DNA of 64,000 bases from Oscillatoria sp. FACHB-1406 (GTDB taxonomy: Bacteria; Cyanobacteriota; Cyanobacteriia; Cyanobacteriales; Spirulinaceae), in assembly GCF_014698145.1 (NCBI RefSeq), contig NZ_JACJSM010000003.1:124001-188000 (forward strand). Direction: 5' to 3'. The position numbers and the translations under genes are program-made. Every line of letters starts with the position of its first letter. The first letter of the stretch is position 1. The notes beneath the pieces were generated by a model. That model saw only the letters and a list, made by a program, of their open reading frames with translations. It was not told the DNA's origin and did no database searches. Below are positions 8,230 to 17,638 of this stretch, piece after piece.

Positions 8230-10074
8230 GTGAACAAAAATAAAAAATGGCGTAACGCAGGCTTGTATGCCCTGCTTTTAATCGTTGTCCTTGCTTTAGG
8301 AGCAACATTTTTAGATAGCGAGCGAGAAGTCCGCAAAACCTGGAACTATACCCAGTTCGTTCAAGCCGTTCAAAAAGGTCAAGTCGAGCGCGTCCAACTG
8401 AGCGCAGACCGCAGCCGCGCTAAATTTGATTCTCAGGACGGCACGAAAGTCGAAGTCATCTTGCCCAGAGACGACGGACTGATCGATATTCTCACCACTA
8501 ATAAAGTCGATATTGCGATCGTTCCGCCCAACAACGAAGGGGCTTTGTTACGAACCCTCAGCGGTCTATTCTTCCCTATTTTATTACTGGTTGGCTTATT
8601 CTTTCTGTTGCGTCGCGCCCAAAGCGGCCCGGGTTCCCAAGCGATGAACTTCGGCAAATCGAAGGCTAGAGTTCAAATGGAGCCTCAAACGCAAGTCACA
8701 TTTGGCGACGTAGCCGGAATCGAGCAAGCCAAGTTAGAACTGAGCGAAGTCGTCGATTTCCTCAAAAACGCCGATCGCTTCACCGCCGTTGGTGCAAAAA
8801 TCCCTAAAGGCGTTCTCCTGGTGGGACCTCCGGGAACGGGTAAAACCTTACTCGCTCGCGCCGTTGCAGGCGAAGCAGGCGTTCCCTTCTTCAGTATCTC
8901 CGGTTCGGAATTCGTCGAAATGTTCGTTGGGGTCGGTGCGTCTCGCGTGCGCGACTTATTCGAGCAAGCCAAAACCAACGCGCCCTGTATCGTCTTCATC
9001 GATGAAATCGATGCGGTCGGTCGCAGTCGCGGTGCGGGTTTAGGCGGCGGTAACGACGAACGCGAACAAACCCTCAACCAACTTCTGACCGAAATGGACG
9101 GGTTTGAAGGCAATACCGGAATCATTATCATTGCCGCAACGAACCGCCCCGATGTCTTGGATGCAGCCCTGTTGCGTCCCGGTCGTTTCGATCGCCAAGT
9201 GGTCGTCGATCGCCCGGATTACGCCGGACGGGTGGAAATCCTCAACGTTCACGCTCGCGGTAAGACCTTGGGTAAAGATGTAGATTTAGAGCGCATCGCC
9301 CGCCGCACTCCCGGTTTTACCGGCGCGGATATGTCGAACTTGCTCAACGAAGCTGCAATTTTAGCCGCGCGCCGCAACTTGACAGAAATTTCGATGGATG
9401 AGATTAACGACGCGATCGATCGCGTTTTAGCTGGTCCTGAGAAGAAAGATCGCGTTATGAGCGAGAAGCGCAAGCAACTCGTCGCTTACCACGAAGCGGG
9501 ACACGCCCTCGTCGGCGCGCTGATGCCCGATTACGACCCCGTACAAAAAATTAGTATCATTCCTCGCGGTCGCGCTGGCGGTTTGACCTGGTTCACGCCG
9601 AGCGAAGAACGCATGGATTCGGGGCTTTACTCCCGCGCTTACCTGCAAAATCAAATGGCGGTTGCTTTGGGCGGTCGCGTTGCTGAAGAAATCATCTTCG
9701 GCGAAGAAGAAGTGACGACCGGAGCAGCCAGCGATTTACAACAAGTCGCCCGCGTCGCTCGCCAGATGGTGATGCGCTTTGGGATGAGCGAGCGCCTCGG
9801 CCCGGTGGCTTTGGGTCGCCAGAGCGGTAACGTTTTCTTAGGACGAGAAATTGCGAGCGATCGCGACTTTTCCGACGAAACCGCCGCAACCATCGATGAG
9901 GAAGTTCGTCAACTCGTCGATCGCGCTTATACTCGCGCCCGACAAGTGTTAGATGAGAACCGAGGACTGCTTGACAAATTGGCAGATATGTTAGTTGAAA
10001 AAGAAACAGTGGATGCCGATGAACTGCAAGAGTTGCTCGCTAACAACGATGTGAAGATGGCAGCGATCGCTTAA
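8230..10074 (+). CDS. ftsH: ATP-dependent zinc metalloprotease FtsH
   Basis: This 614-residue membrane protease degrades damaged or unassembled membrane proteins, in cyanobacteria notably photosystem II subunits. A transmembrane helix at about 12-28 is followed by an extracytoplasmic segment and a second helix ([14 protein letters not shown], near 115). Then come the AAA module with Walker A GPPGTGKT, Walker [11 protein letters not shown] and the second region of homology ATNRPDVLD, and the zinc site HEAGH near 425. The N-terminus [20 protein letters not shown] resembles the cyanobacterial FtsH1/FtsH3-like branch rather than the FtsH2 branch; the paralogue cannot be fixed here. The start is GTG, with AGGAGA upstream. 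Confidence 0.97.
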   Translation: MNKNKKWRNAGLYALLLIVVLALGATFLDSEREVRKTWNYTQFVQAVQKGQVERVQLSADRSRAKFDSQDGTKVEVILPRDDGLIDILTTNKVDIAIVPPNNEGALLRTLSGLFFPILLLVGLFFLLRRAQSGPGSQAMNFGKSKARVQMEPQTQVTFGDVAGIEQAKLELSEVVDFLKNADRFTAVGAKIPKGVLLVGPPGTGKTLLARAVAGEAGVPFFSISGSEFVEMFVGVGASRVRDLFEQAKTNAPCIVFIDEIDAVGRSRGAGLGGGNDEREQTLNQLLTEMDGFEGNTGIIIIAATNRPDVLDAALLRPGRFDRQVVVDRPDYAGRVEILNVHARGKTLGKDVDLERIARRTPGFTGADMSNLLNEAAILAARRNLTEISMDEINDAIDRVLAGPEKKDRVMSEKRKQLVAYHEAGHALVGALMPDYDPVQKISIIPRGRAGGLTWFTPSEERMDSGLYSRAYLQNQMAVALGGRVAEEIIFGEEEVTTGAASDLQQVARVARQMVMRFGMSERLGPVALGRQSGNVFLGREIASDRDFSDETAATIDEEVRQLVDRAYTRARQVLDENRGLLDKLADMLVEKETVDADELQELLANNDVKMAAIA

Positions 10075-10101
10075 TTTCCATCTAACCTCAAATTTTCCGT
10101 C

Positions 10102-10150
10102 AACCTCGATTTCCTATTCTGAGAAGTCGAGGTTATTTTATTCTTTTCAA
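10102..10150 (+). terminator. Terminator downstream of ftsH
   Basis: Arms AACCTCGATTTC and GAAGTCGAGGTT form a 12-bp stem with one mismatch, followed by ATTTTATTCTTTT. Confidence 0.75.
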
Positions 10151-10274
10151 CTGCTTTTTAGAGTCGTTCGTTAATAACTGCTGAGTGTTCGCCGATCGCT
10201 GTTATACCAATTCTCCAAGTTCGGACGATACATCTTGAGGCTGAAACCCCTAATATATCTAGTTTTCTTCATTT

Positions 10275-10796
10275 TTAATTTTTAATTGGTATTAACTGTT
10301 CGCTAATCACAGATAACTGCGTCGGTCGATAGGTGCGAATGAAGTTGGATACGAGATCTCGTTCTGCAACCGTCGGTGTTGCCAAACATCCAGCCGTTCC
10401 CGCCTGACCGTTATTTTTGAAGGCTGAAGGGTCGTAGTGCAAGCCGAGACCGCTACGTTCCGTAGAGAAGGTCGGTGTAATCGCAGACCAAGCGCCGCCA
10501 AACTCGCCCCCGACGTTGATAACGCTGCCGGGATTGTCAAAGCGATAAACTCCAAACGGAAGCGGCGTTTGCGAACCGGCGCGATTCGAGGGCGTTTGTT
10601 GACCGGCGCGCCCGGAGACGGCACGAACGGTTTTAACCGTATTGCCGCTGTCGTCCACGAGCCGCACGCTGTAAACTTGAAGGCCATTGCCGATGGTTTC
10701 ATTCGTCTGCGTTGCGATAATTTCTGCTGCTGTTGCTGAGGAAGAAGCGATCGCGACGGTGAAAGCAGTTGTTGTTAGGAGTTGCAAAAATTTCAT
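10275..10796 (-). CDS. Secreted protein with L,D-transpeptidase-like motif
   Basis: The start at ATG 10796 gives a clear signal peptide (MKFLQLLTTTAFTVAIASSS, cut near ATAAE). The 173-residue protein has the layout of a YkuD-like domain: a Val-Arg-Ala-Val-Ser-Gly-Arg strand, a TP-like LPFGVYRF strand, then a histidine in LGLHYDPS and, 16 residues on, GTAGCLAT, matching the H-x14-S/T-x-G-C catalytic pattern of L,D-transpeptidases. It may cross-link or modify peptidoglycan. The longer reading frame upstream of the signal peptide has no Shine-Dalgarno and was not used. Similarity is motif-level only. Confidence 0.65.
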   Translation of the reverse strand: MKFLQLLTTTAFTVAIASSSATAAEIIATQTNETIGNGLQVYSVRLVDDSGNTVKTVRAVSGRAGQQTPSNRAGSQTPLPFGVYRFDNPGSVINVGGEFGGAWSAITPTFSTERSGLGLHYDPSAFKNNGQAGTAGCLATPTVAERDLVSNFIRTYRPTQLSVISEQLIPIKN

Positions 10797-11197
10797 GATT
10801 TCCTGTAAATGCGGGACGCTCGATCGCCACAGCACAACCAGCCCGTTCGATAGCATCGAAACGAACAGATGAGTTGATTGAAACGAGTAGAATGAGCTAG
10901 CTTTAGAGCTTTCGGTCAATTCAGGCAGATGCGGTGCTGAGAATTGCTGAGAGCGCGAGCGTCGATTGTTGTGTTACTTAGGACTACAATTCAGGAATGA
11001 TGTTTTACGGGAAACTCGGAGGGTATTTGTCGCACCGTAAAAAAGTTTTAAGGACAGAGAGAAACGCGAACCCCGATCGCCGCAGTCACCCTCTTGGGGG
11101 AGTATAATTGCAGCAAAGATCGCCGACGCGATCGATTTTTTAGGCACTGTACGTTGCGCTACGGCAAATAAAGCACCCTTTAATGCAGGCAGGATCG
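10797..11197. other. Divergent intergenic region
   Basis: This 401 bp separates the divergent secreted-protein genes and should hold both promoters. A TATAAT box is at 11103-11108, about 95 bp before the MORN gene start. No gene or repeat is seen. Confidence 0.4.
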
Positions 11198-11995
11198 ATG
11201 GATAAGACAAACACTAAGAAGCGAAGTCTCAACAAGCGGTTTGGTGCAGCGCTGGCTGTTGCAGCGCTGGTCGAACTCGCGGGAGGAATCAGTCTCCCTC
11301 AAACCGCGATCGCTCAAAACAATCCTTCCCAGGGAAGCCAAAAAAGACCTCCCGTTTGCCGTCCCGCCGTATTATCGGGCTTTACGCGCTGCAACTATGA
11401 AGGCGGCGATAACTACGTGGGCTATCTCGTTAATGGCTTGCCCAGCGGTCGCGGTACTTTTGTCTATGCTGGCGGCAATCGTTACGAGGGCGAGTTTCGT
11501 AACGGTCTTCCTAACGGGCGAGGACGCTTTATCTTCCAAGACGATGCTCGTTATGAAGGAAATTTTATCGATGGCGTGTTCCGGTCGGGACGAGCAATTT
11601 ACCCCAACGGCGATGTTTATGATGGAACCTTTACCGTCGTTCGGGACGTGAGTTCTGGCGAAGTCAGCAGTCAGCCGGGAGGACGGGGAACTTTTAGGTT
11701 TGCCAACGGTAGCCGCTATGTCGGGGAGTTCTTTGCGGGGCAACCGTTTGGTAAAGGAACCTTTATTCATGTCGTCGATGGCAGAGAACGCGGACGCTGC
11801 CAAGGTCAGTTTTTCAATCAGGCTTTGGATGGTAAAGGAACTTGCACCTATCCGAATGGCGATCGCTACGTTGGGGAATATCGGCAAGCTTTGCCGCATG
11901 GAACGGGGACGCTGTACCGCACGAATGGCACGCGATTCCGAGGCTTGTTCCGCGATAGCGAACCCTTCAGACCGTCACAGGAAACCAATTCTTAG
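11198..11995 (+). CDS. Secreted MORN-repeat protein
   Basis: This 265-residue protein has an N-terminal signal peptide (hydrophobic AALAVAALVELAGGISL, cut near AIAQN) and then at least seven MORN repeats of the YxGxxxNGLPxGxGxF type, for example YVGYLVNGLPSGRGTFVY and YVGEYRQALPHGTGTLY. MORN repeats form an antiparallel beta hairpin sheet and are often linked to membranes or protein contacts. Two cysteines (CRPAV, RCNYEG) precede the repeats and two more lie late. Start 11198 has AGGA upstream; ATG 11183 is also possible. No enzyme domain is visible. Confidence 0.85.
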   Translation: MDKTNTKKRSLNKRFGAALAVAALVELAGGISLPQTAIAQNNPSQGSQKRPPVCRPAVLSGFTRCNYEGGDNYVGYLVNGLPSGRGTFVYAGGNRYEGEFRNGLPNGRGRFIFQDDARYEGNFIDGVFRSGRAIYPNGDVYDGTFTVVRDVSSGEVSSQPGGRGTFRFANGSRYVGEFFAGQPFGKGTFIHVVDGRERGRCQGQFFNQALDGKGTCTYPNGDRYVGEYRQALPHGTGTLYRTNGTRFRGLFRDSEPFRPSQETNS

Positions 11996-12084
11996 CGCGA
12001 GATGCGATCGCCTCGATAATTGCTCGATAATTAAAGGCGATCGCGTCCCCTACTTTCCACAACCGAAGATTCAGCACCAAGCGT

Positions 12085-12675
12085 ATGAAATCCTTTCAAA
12101 TTGGGTCGCTTTTCTCGATCGCGGTATCGGCAGCCCTCACGGTCAATCCCGCCTTTGCCTTACCGGGCGAGCGTACCGAAGCCGTCTTAACCTGGATGAA
12201 TGCTAACCCCACTTTACAGCCAACCACGGGTAATAGCTTGACCGTTCGACGAGAAGATACGCCCTCTCGACGCTTTCGCTTCCAAGCTTCTGCCCTTCCG
12301 CCGGGGCGCATCAGCGTTCCCACGACTCCCGGACGCATTCGCAGCGAAAAGTTCGAGATCGTCGATATCGTTAACGGCGTACCAATGCAGCGCTTAGAAG
12401 AGTCCCTACGCGCGATCTACGGCTTGGATATCTATAATGACTATGCCCTCGCGTCTTTGCTCTACAGCTACCCCCATGCTGATACCCTAGAGCAAGGGCG
12501 GCGGCAGAATCTTCCCTCCCTCGGGGCGCAGCGAGGCGAACTGCGCGAAGGCAAGCGTTTTGCTTACTGGGTTGAAGTAACTTACGCTGAGGACGGAAAA
12601 CCGTTGAACGGTCAGGTGACGCTATTGCTGAAAGACGATTTAGAGAAACTGGCTTCTGAATTGCGCGATCGCTAA
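12085..12675 (+). CDS. Secreted protein, function unknown
   Basis: This 196-residue protein has a signal peptide (MKSFQIGSLFSIAVSAALTV, cut near AFALP). The mature part has an ordered C-terminal region with FAYWVEVTYAEDGKPLNGQV, which suggests beta structure, and a final charged helix. No family is recognised. It follows the MORN gene by 89 bp on the same strand and may share its transcript. Confidence 0.75.
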   Translation: MKSFQIGSLFSIAVSAALTVNPAFALPGERTEAVLTWMNANPTLQPTTGNSLTVRREDTPSRRFRFQASALPPGRISVPTTPGRIRSEKFEIVDIVNGVPMQRLEESLRAIYGLDIYNDYALASLLYSYPHADTLEQGRRQNLPSLGAQRGELREGKRFAYWVEVTYAEDGKPLNGQVTLLLKDDLEKLASELRDR

Positions 12676-12766
12676 TTTTTACGGTTTGACACTCCCTTGG
12701 GAATGCTTTTGGGTAGGAAGCGACGGTTATTCGCCCAGTTTTCGAGCGATCGGATTGTCTTTATTC

Positions 12767-12985
12767 TTAACGCTGTCTCTCAAAATCTTCAATTTGTTTG
12801 TTCCGTTCGTCGTTCGGGTTCTTGATATTTTTTTTCGGGAACAAACCCAGCATAAAATTATTGAGAGTAGTTCGAGTTTGCACGCTTGCGCCGCTTAACG
12901 GTTGCGGTAAAAACTTATCGCCAAAACCGATAAAAACGACTGCGAGTATAAAAGGAATAATAAAATTAAGAGGTTTTCTTTCCAT
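12767..12985 (-). CDS. Small membrane protein of 72 residues, conserved-looking
   Basis: The start at ATG 12985 gives a protein with one N-terminal membrane helix (NFIIPFILAVVFIGFGDKFL) and a polar tail rich in Asn, Lys and Arg. The hydrophobic helix followed by LPQPLSGASVQTRTTLNNFM is a pattern met in small cyanobacterial proteins annotated only as hypothetical. The function is unknown. It is convergent with the secreted-protein gene upstream. Confidence 0.65.
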   Translation of the reverse strand: MERKPLNFIIPFILAVVFIGFGDKFLPQPLSGASVQTRTTLNNFMLGLFPKKNIKNPNDERNKQIEDFERQR

Positions 12986-13014
12986 AAACGATCTCACTCA
13001 ACTAAAAAACGCTA

Positions 13015-13132
13015 TAAGTAGCCTGCCCTAAATTTCCTGCGTCATGTAACGAAATGTAAATCATTGATATCCAGTCAGAGCAAGAATTTGAGCGTTTTGG
13101 CATAGTTGAGTATTTCTGGGGCAGGCTACTTA
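13015..13132. repeat. MITE-like element with terminal repeats TAAGTAGCCTGCCC
   Basis: Terminal inverted repeats TAAGTAGCCTGCCCTA (13015-13030) and TGGGGCAGGCTACTTA (13117-13132) match in 15 of 16 positions. The 86-bp interior is non-coding. It begins 7 bp beyond the stop codon of the truncated response regulator at 13140. A related end (AGTAGCCTGAC) appears near 28391. Confidence 0.7.
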
Positions 13133-13139
13133 GTTCACT

Positions 13140-15188
13140 TTATTTGCGATCGTTTCGTTGCACACCCGGTAGGGGTACTCGACACCAAAACTCGATTTCG
13201 TCCCATTGCCTTCGCTTGGTATAGCACGACATCGGCTGATTTTGGCGCTGTGCCATATTTAGTAATAGCTCTAGATCCTGGATGGATTTGCGCCGCGTAG
13301 TAGTGCCAGTTAGCTCATCAATTTCTGCAAATCTGTGTAGGATTCGGGTTCGTTCCAGCCGATTCAGGATACGGGCAATTAGTTCGGGCCCGATAATCGG
13401 TTTCTGTATGTAGTCATCTGCACCTACAGCAAACACCTGATGTACGATCGCAGTATCATTATGGCCTGAGAGAAACAGCACGGGCAACTCACTCCAGCGT
13501 GGGTCGCTGCGAACCACCTGGCAGAGTTCAATACCGCTAAAATCAGGCATTTCTACATCTAAAATCAACAAGTCAGGCGTACTGGCTTGGAGTGTCTGCC
13601 AGAATAGCTTAGGGTCTGCCAAAGTTCTAACGTGAAAACCCCACGGTTCCAGCAGATTGGACAAAGCTGCTAGTACCTGAAGATCGTCATCGACAATTAG
13701 GATTCTGGCTTCCGGTTTCTGGGTGCGTTTGAGTTCCTGAGACACTGCTTTCACAATTTCTTCTGGGCTAATTGGTTTCTCTAAAAAGACATTTCCGCCC
13801 AAACGCGCTACTTCTACCCGATCGCTTAACTGATTGCGTGCTGTCAACACTAACACCGGAATCCTGGGATCTCGTTGCGCCAGTTCAGCTAGTAGAGTCA
13901 GTCCGTTCTCTGTCGTGTGGGGAAAGGTGAGGTCTAGGACAATAGCATCAGGTGGATGGCGCGCAATCGATTTTCTTGCAGCCGTTGGGTCTGTTGCTAC
14001 TTCTACCTGAAAACCCCAAACGATCGCTTCCCTTTTGACCTCTTCGGCCAACACTACATCATCATCGACCACCAGCAACCGACCCGACCTCATCTTTAAA
14101 GGGGGATTCGTCGCCGTTGTAGATGGCTTGTCTTCCACAGCTTGCTTGAGACGCACCACCAATTCTTCCAGTTGCCGCGCCTCATTTTCGCCCAAAGACT
14201 CTAAGCTTAGCAACTGTTCGATCTGCCGCGCCACCTCCGAACCTTTTGGGAAGCCAAATGAACCCAGCGAACCAATCAAGCGATGCGCCTCCATCCGAGC
14301 AGAAGTTCGCAGTCCCAGATCGAGATTTCCGGTAGAGATTTGGGCGATCGCTCGATCGAACAGCACGATATGCGATTCTAAAGTTTGTTTGAATGTATCC
14401 CATACTTGTTGAATAACTGCCTGCACTTTGGCTTGAGCTTCGCGCTTGTCTGCGGTCGCCATCGCAGCATTCTGCGTCTTTTCTGGAGAAATCGTTGGCG
14501 AGAGGGAATCTTTCGGTAGTTGTTTGAGTCGATAACCCAATCCGTATACTGTCTCAATCAAATCTCTAGTCATTCCCGCTGCTTTTAGCTTCTGGCGCAG
14601 ACCTTTGATTTGAGTGGAAACGGCTTCCTCTTGTGGAAATTCACCACTATACCAGATGCGGTCTAGGATGGCACTGCGGCTGAAAATACGTCGGGGATTG
14701 CGGAGAAAAAGCTCTAGTATGCTGAACTCTTTCGGGGTCAGGTGTAAGGCTTTTCCGCTATAAGTAACTTGAATGGCATCGGGGTCAAGCTGAAGCTTTT
14801 CCCAGGTCAACATAGTCAGTAAGCTAGAACTTCCCCTTCGCAGTAAAGCCTGAATCCGAGCGATTAATTCTGACATTTCATAAGGCTTGACCAGATAATC
14901 ATCGGCTCCTGCTTCTAAACCAATTACCCGATCGCTGGTGCTGTCTTTGGCACTCAACAGCAAAATCGGCATCTGTAAACCGTGCGATCGCAGTCGGCGA
15001 CAAAGACTAATTCCATCCAGCTTAGGGAGAACAATATCCAGCACGAGCAGATCGTAGTGAAGGTCTTGAGCCAGTGCCAAAGCCATTTGACCATCTGCCG
15101 CTATTTCAACAGTGTAGTGATGGGTAGTGAGTTCTTGTGCTAGGACATTAGCTGTCGTCTCATCGTCTTCTACTAGCAGAATTTTCAT
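13140..15188 (-). CDS. Complex response regulator REC-OmpR-HPT-REC-REC with truncated GGDEF
   Basis: This is a 682-residue protein from ATG 15188. Domains in order: receiver 1 (KILLVEDDE, phosphoacceptor in LLVLDIVLP), a winged-helix OmpR-type DNA-binding domain, an HPT domain with the histidine in MEAHRLIGSLGSFG, receiver 2 (DAIVLDLTFP), receiver 3 (LLILDVEMPDFSG), and the start of a GGDEF domain (FAEIDELTGTTTRRKS). GGDEF similarity stops about 30 residues later; the last 28 residues (CYTKRRQWDEIEF onward) are unlike the family and the diguanylate cyclase active site is absent. It is the last gene of the phytochrome operon. With HPT and three receivers it can act as both relay and output. 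Confidence 0.85.
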   Translation of the reverse strand: MKILLVEDDETTANVLAQELTTHHYTVEIAADGQMALALAQDLHYDLLVLDIVLPKLDGISLCRRLRSHGLQMPILLLSAKDSTSDRVIGLEAGADDYLVKPYEMSELIARIQALLRRGSSSLLTMLTWEKLQLDPDAIQVTYSGKALHLTPKEFSILELFLRNPRRIFSRSAILDRIWYSGEFPQEEAVSTQIKGLRQKLKAAGMTRDLIETVYGLGYRLKQLPKDSLSPTISPEKTQNAAMATADKREAQAKVQAVIQQVWDTFKQTLESHIVLFDRAIAQISTGNLDLGLRTSARMEAHRLIGSLGSFGFPKGSEVARQIEQLLSLESLGENEARQLEELVVRLKQAVEDKPSTTATNPPLKMRSGRLLVVDDDVVLAEEVKREAIVWGFQVEVATDPTAARKSIARHPPDAIVLDLTFPHTTENGLTLLAELAQRDPRIPVLVLTARNQLSDRVEVARLGGNVFLEKPISPEEIVKAVSQELKRTQKPEARILIVDDDLQVLAALSNLLEPWGFHVRTLADPKLFWQTLQASTPDLLILDVEMPDFSGIELCQVVRSDPRWSELPVLFLSGHNDTAIVHQVFAVGADDYIQKPIIGPELIARILNRLERTRILHRFAEIDELTGTTTRRKSIQDLELLLNMAQRQNQPMSCYTKRRQWDEIEFWCRVPLPGVQRNDRK

Positions 15189-15266
15189 TACTACCTTAGC
15201 TATTGCAACACTTGAGAGCTTACGAAACAAATTTGAGGAAATTTTGAGGCAAGCAGGATACAGACC

Positions 15267-15641
15267 TTACCACCCCAACGTGGAAGCGACTCGATTTGCT
15301 AGTGTCAAAGGGTCAAACGGTTTAGCGATTACCCCAGCCACGCCAAGCTTCGTAAACTGAGCTAAATCACTAGACTGTACCTTAGCAGTAAACAAAATGA
15401 CTGGAATGGCTTGAGTAGCTGAATTATTTTGTAACTCGCCCAACAGCGTGAGTCCGTCGAGATCTGGCATCATCACATCTAGTAAGATGGTGTCGAATGT
15501 TTGAGTTTGAGCTATAGCAAGTCCTTCTTTACCTGATAAAGCCGTCAGCGTCTCCCAACCCCCTAAGTTTTCTAGGCAAGCCTGAATAATCGTGCAGAGG
15601 TTTACTTCGTCATCAATAACCAGAATTCGTTTTCCTGGCAT
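15267..15641 (-). CDS. Single-domain response regulator
   Basis: These 124 residues comprise one receiver domain: acidic pocket DDE near 10, phosphoacceptor in ILLDVMMPDLDG near 54, the threonine in LFTAK, and the lysine in IAKPFDP. With no output domain, it probably shuttles phosphate or regulates a partner kinase. It sits 44 bp after the PAS kinase stop and 78 bp before the multidomain regulator, all minus strand. Confidence 0.93.
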   Translation of the reverse strand: MPGKRILVIDDEVNLCTIIQACLENLGGWETLTALSGKEGLAIAQTQTFDTILLDVMMPDLDGLTLLGELQNNSATQAIPVILFTAKVQSSDLAQFTKLGVAGVIAKPFDPLTLANRVASTLGW

Positions 15642-15685
15642 TTTTTAAAGTTTAAATCTATAAACTAAAATTGTAACATAACAGA

Positions 15686-17554
15686 CTAATCAAGAAGTTT
15701 TGGCAAGGTGAAATAAAAATCACTTCCTTGCCCTAAAACGCTTTCAACCCAGATTTTACCCCCGTGCTGCCGGACAATACTTTTACAAATAGCTAAACCT
15801 AAACCTGTTCCTCCTTTTTGGCGGGAGTCAGAAGCATCGACCTGTTGAAATCGTTCAAAGATACTTTCTAACTTATCGGCTGGAATGCCTCTGCCTCGGT
15901 CTTGGACTTGAAATAAAACCCAATCTGCTCGATCTTGAATACTAAGCGTAACTGTAGTCTGTGGAGGCGAAAATTTAATGGCGTTGCTGACCAAATTAAC
16001 CAAAGTTTGGATAATGCGATCGCTATCTGCCCACACTCGAACAGACTTCGATTCAACTGATAGCGAGATCTGACCTTGTACTGCTAAAGGTCGTACTGTT
16101 TCTACAGTCTGTTCTAAGAGTGTTGTTGCATCGCACCACTGCTGATTGAGATTGACTTTGTGTGATTGCAGTCGCTCTAAATCGAGAATATCATTAACCA
16201 GACGCACTAACCGTTCAGTATCGTGAATGGCGATATCTAACATTTGTTGGGCAGTTTCAGGCTTGTTTTTGAAGACTCCCGCAGCGAGTAACCCCAGAGA
16301 ACCACGAATGGAAGCCAGAGGCGTTCTCAGTTCGTGGCTAACAACTGAAATAAACTCGCTTTTCATCTTTTCAATAACTTTGCTTTCAGTCACATCCTCT
16401 ACAGTGCTAACATAGCCAATTAATTCACCAGAAACAGACAGGATCGGGGCTAATTGTACTCGACAAAAGCGAATGATTCCATCTTTATGAACGTAACGAA
16501 CTTCATCGGAAAATCCCTGTTTTTGAGACACCGCTTTAGACCAATTGGTGATAACTGGTTCTCGGTCTTCTGGGTGGACTAACTGTATCCAACCTTCTCC
16601 CAAGGCTTCCTCAAAGGTGCAATCACAAATCTGCTGATAGCAGCGATTTGTATAAACACGTAGCCCTTGAATATCCGTCATAAAAATGCCGACAGGCGAA
16701 CAATCACTCAGAGAACGGAATTTAGCTTCACTCTGTCTGAGTTCTTGTTCTGCTTGTAGGCGAACTTCTTCGAGGTGCTTTGCTAAGGTGATATCTTGGT
16801 GAACTGCAACGAAAACATCGCCATAGTTTGGATGCCTAAATACAGAGGAAGTTGCACTACACCAAAAAGGAGTGCCATCTTTCTTAACATTATGAACTTC
16901 ATAGCTAGCTTCGCTGTTTTGGAAAACAGCAGCCCGAATCGCTTGATTGATATCTTCTGCCGTTACCCCATCACTGGCATAGTTGAGAATCGAAACGTGC
17001 TGACCGTTAAGTTCGCCAGATTCATAGCCAAACATCTGCTCAAATTTAGGATTGGTATAGATAATAATTGCATCTTCGACTCTAATTAAGCAAATGCCTT
17101 CTGCCATGTTGCGGGTAATTACAGCTTGAAGATCGAGCAGTTGCGCTTGTTCTAAAAGAATTAGTTGGGTATGCTTCTGCTCCATCACTGTTTCTAAGAG
17201 GTGATGGTTCAATTGCTCTATCTTTTGTTTGCTATCTCGAAAATTGCTAGTCAGGAAGTTAATTAAAAAAGCAACTAACACGAAAATAATAAGTTGAACT
17301 ATATCTTCCGATCGCTCAGTCCAAAATTGATGTTGGGGGACAATAAACCAATAATTGATTGCCAACGTAGAAAGAACAACAGTAACGCTTCCCGATCGCC
17401 AGCCACCATACCAAGCCGTCACAATAATAGCGATATAGAAAAACGCACCTATGGTTCTGTGCAGAAACGGTTCAAGACTGAATGTCAGGAATAGCGCGAT
17501 CGCTGTAGCGCCAATTGCAACTGCATAGGGCAAAAATCGCCGCTCGAATTTCAT
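15686..17554 (-). CDS. Membrane-bound PAS sensor histidine kinase
   Basis: This is a 622-residue kinase from ATG 17554 (AAGG upstream; the longer frame would need a TTG). The N-terminus has a DUF4118-like four-helix membrane module (RTIGAFFYIAIIVTAWYGGW). Two PAS domains follow (IYTNPKFEQMFGYESGE and VYTNRCYQQICDCTFEE), then HisKA with SHELRTP and a HATPase with N box NLVSNAIKFS and G boxes DRGRGIP and GGTGLGLA. The kinase core is nearly identical to that of the adjacent phytochrome kinase, so the two probably arose by duplication and may phosphorylate the same regulators. Confidence 0.93.
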   Translation of the reverse strand: MKFERRFLPYAVAIGATAIALFLTFSLEPFLHRTIGAFFYIAIIVTAWYGGWRSGSVTVVLSTLAINYWFIVPQHQFWTERSEDIVQLIIFVLVAFLINFLTSNFRDSKQKIEQLNHHLLETVMEQKHTQLILLEQAQLLDLQAVITRNMAEGICLIRVEDAIIIYTNPKFEQMFGYESGELNGQHVSILNYASDGVTAEDINQAIRAAVFQNSEASYEVHNVKKDGTPFWCSATSSVFRHPNYGDVFVAVHQDITLAKHLEEVRLQAEQELRQSEAKFRSLSDCSPVGIFMTDIQGLRVYTNRCYQQICDCTFEEALGEGWIQLVHPEDREPVITNWSKAVSQKQGFSDEVRYVHKDGIIRFCRVQLAPILSVSGELIGYVSTVEDVTESKVIEKMKSEFISVVSHELRTPLASIRGSLGLLAAGVFKNKPETAQQMLDIAIHDTERLVRLVNDILDLERLQSHKVNLNQQWCDATTLLEQTVETVRPLAVQGQISLSVESKSVRVWADSDRIIQTLVNLVSNAIKFSPPQTTVTLSIQDRADWVLFQVQDRGRGIPADKLESIFERFQQVDASDSRQKGGTGLGLAICKSIVRQHGGKIWVESVLGQGSDFYFTLPKLLD

Positions 17555-17638
17555 AACAATGCCTTTTTGCCCCTTAATTAATTTTCTCAAGCTTCTATGA
17601 ATTCTCAAATAGATAAATAAAAGTGCAAACGAACTTAA

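Noticed and set aside
12686-12898. 70-residue plus-strand frame opposite the small membrane protein
   Set aside because: It is the antisense of a frame with a clear membrane helix and lacks a start signal.
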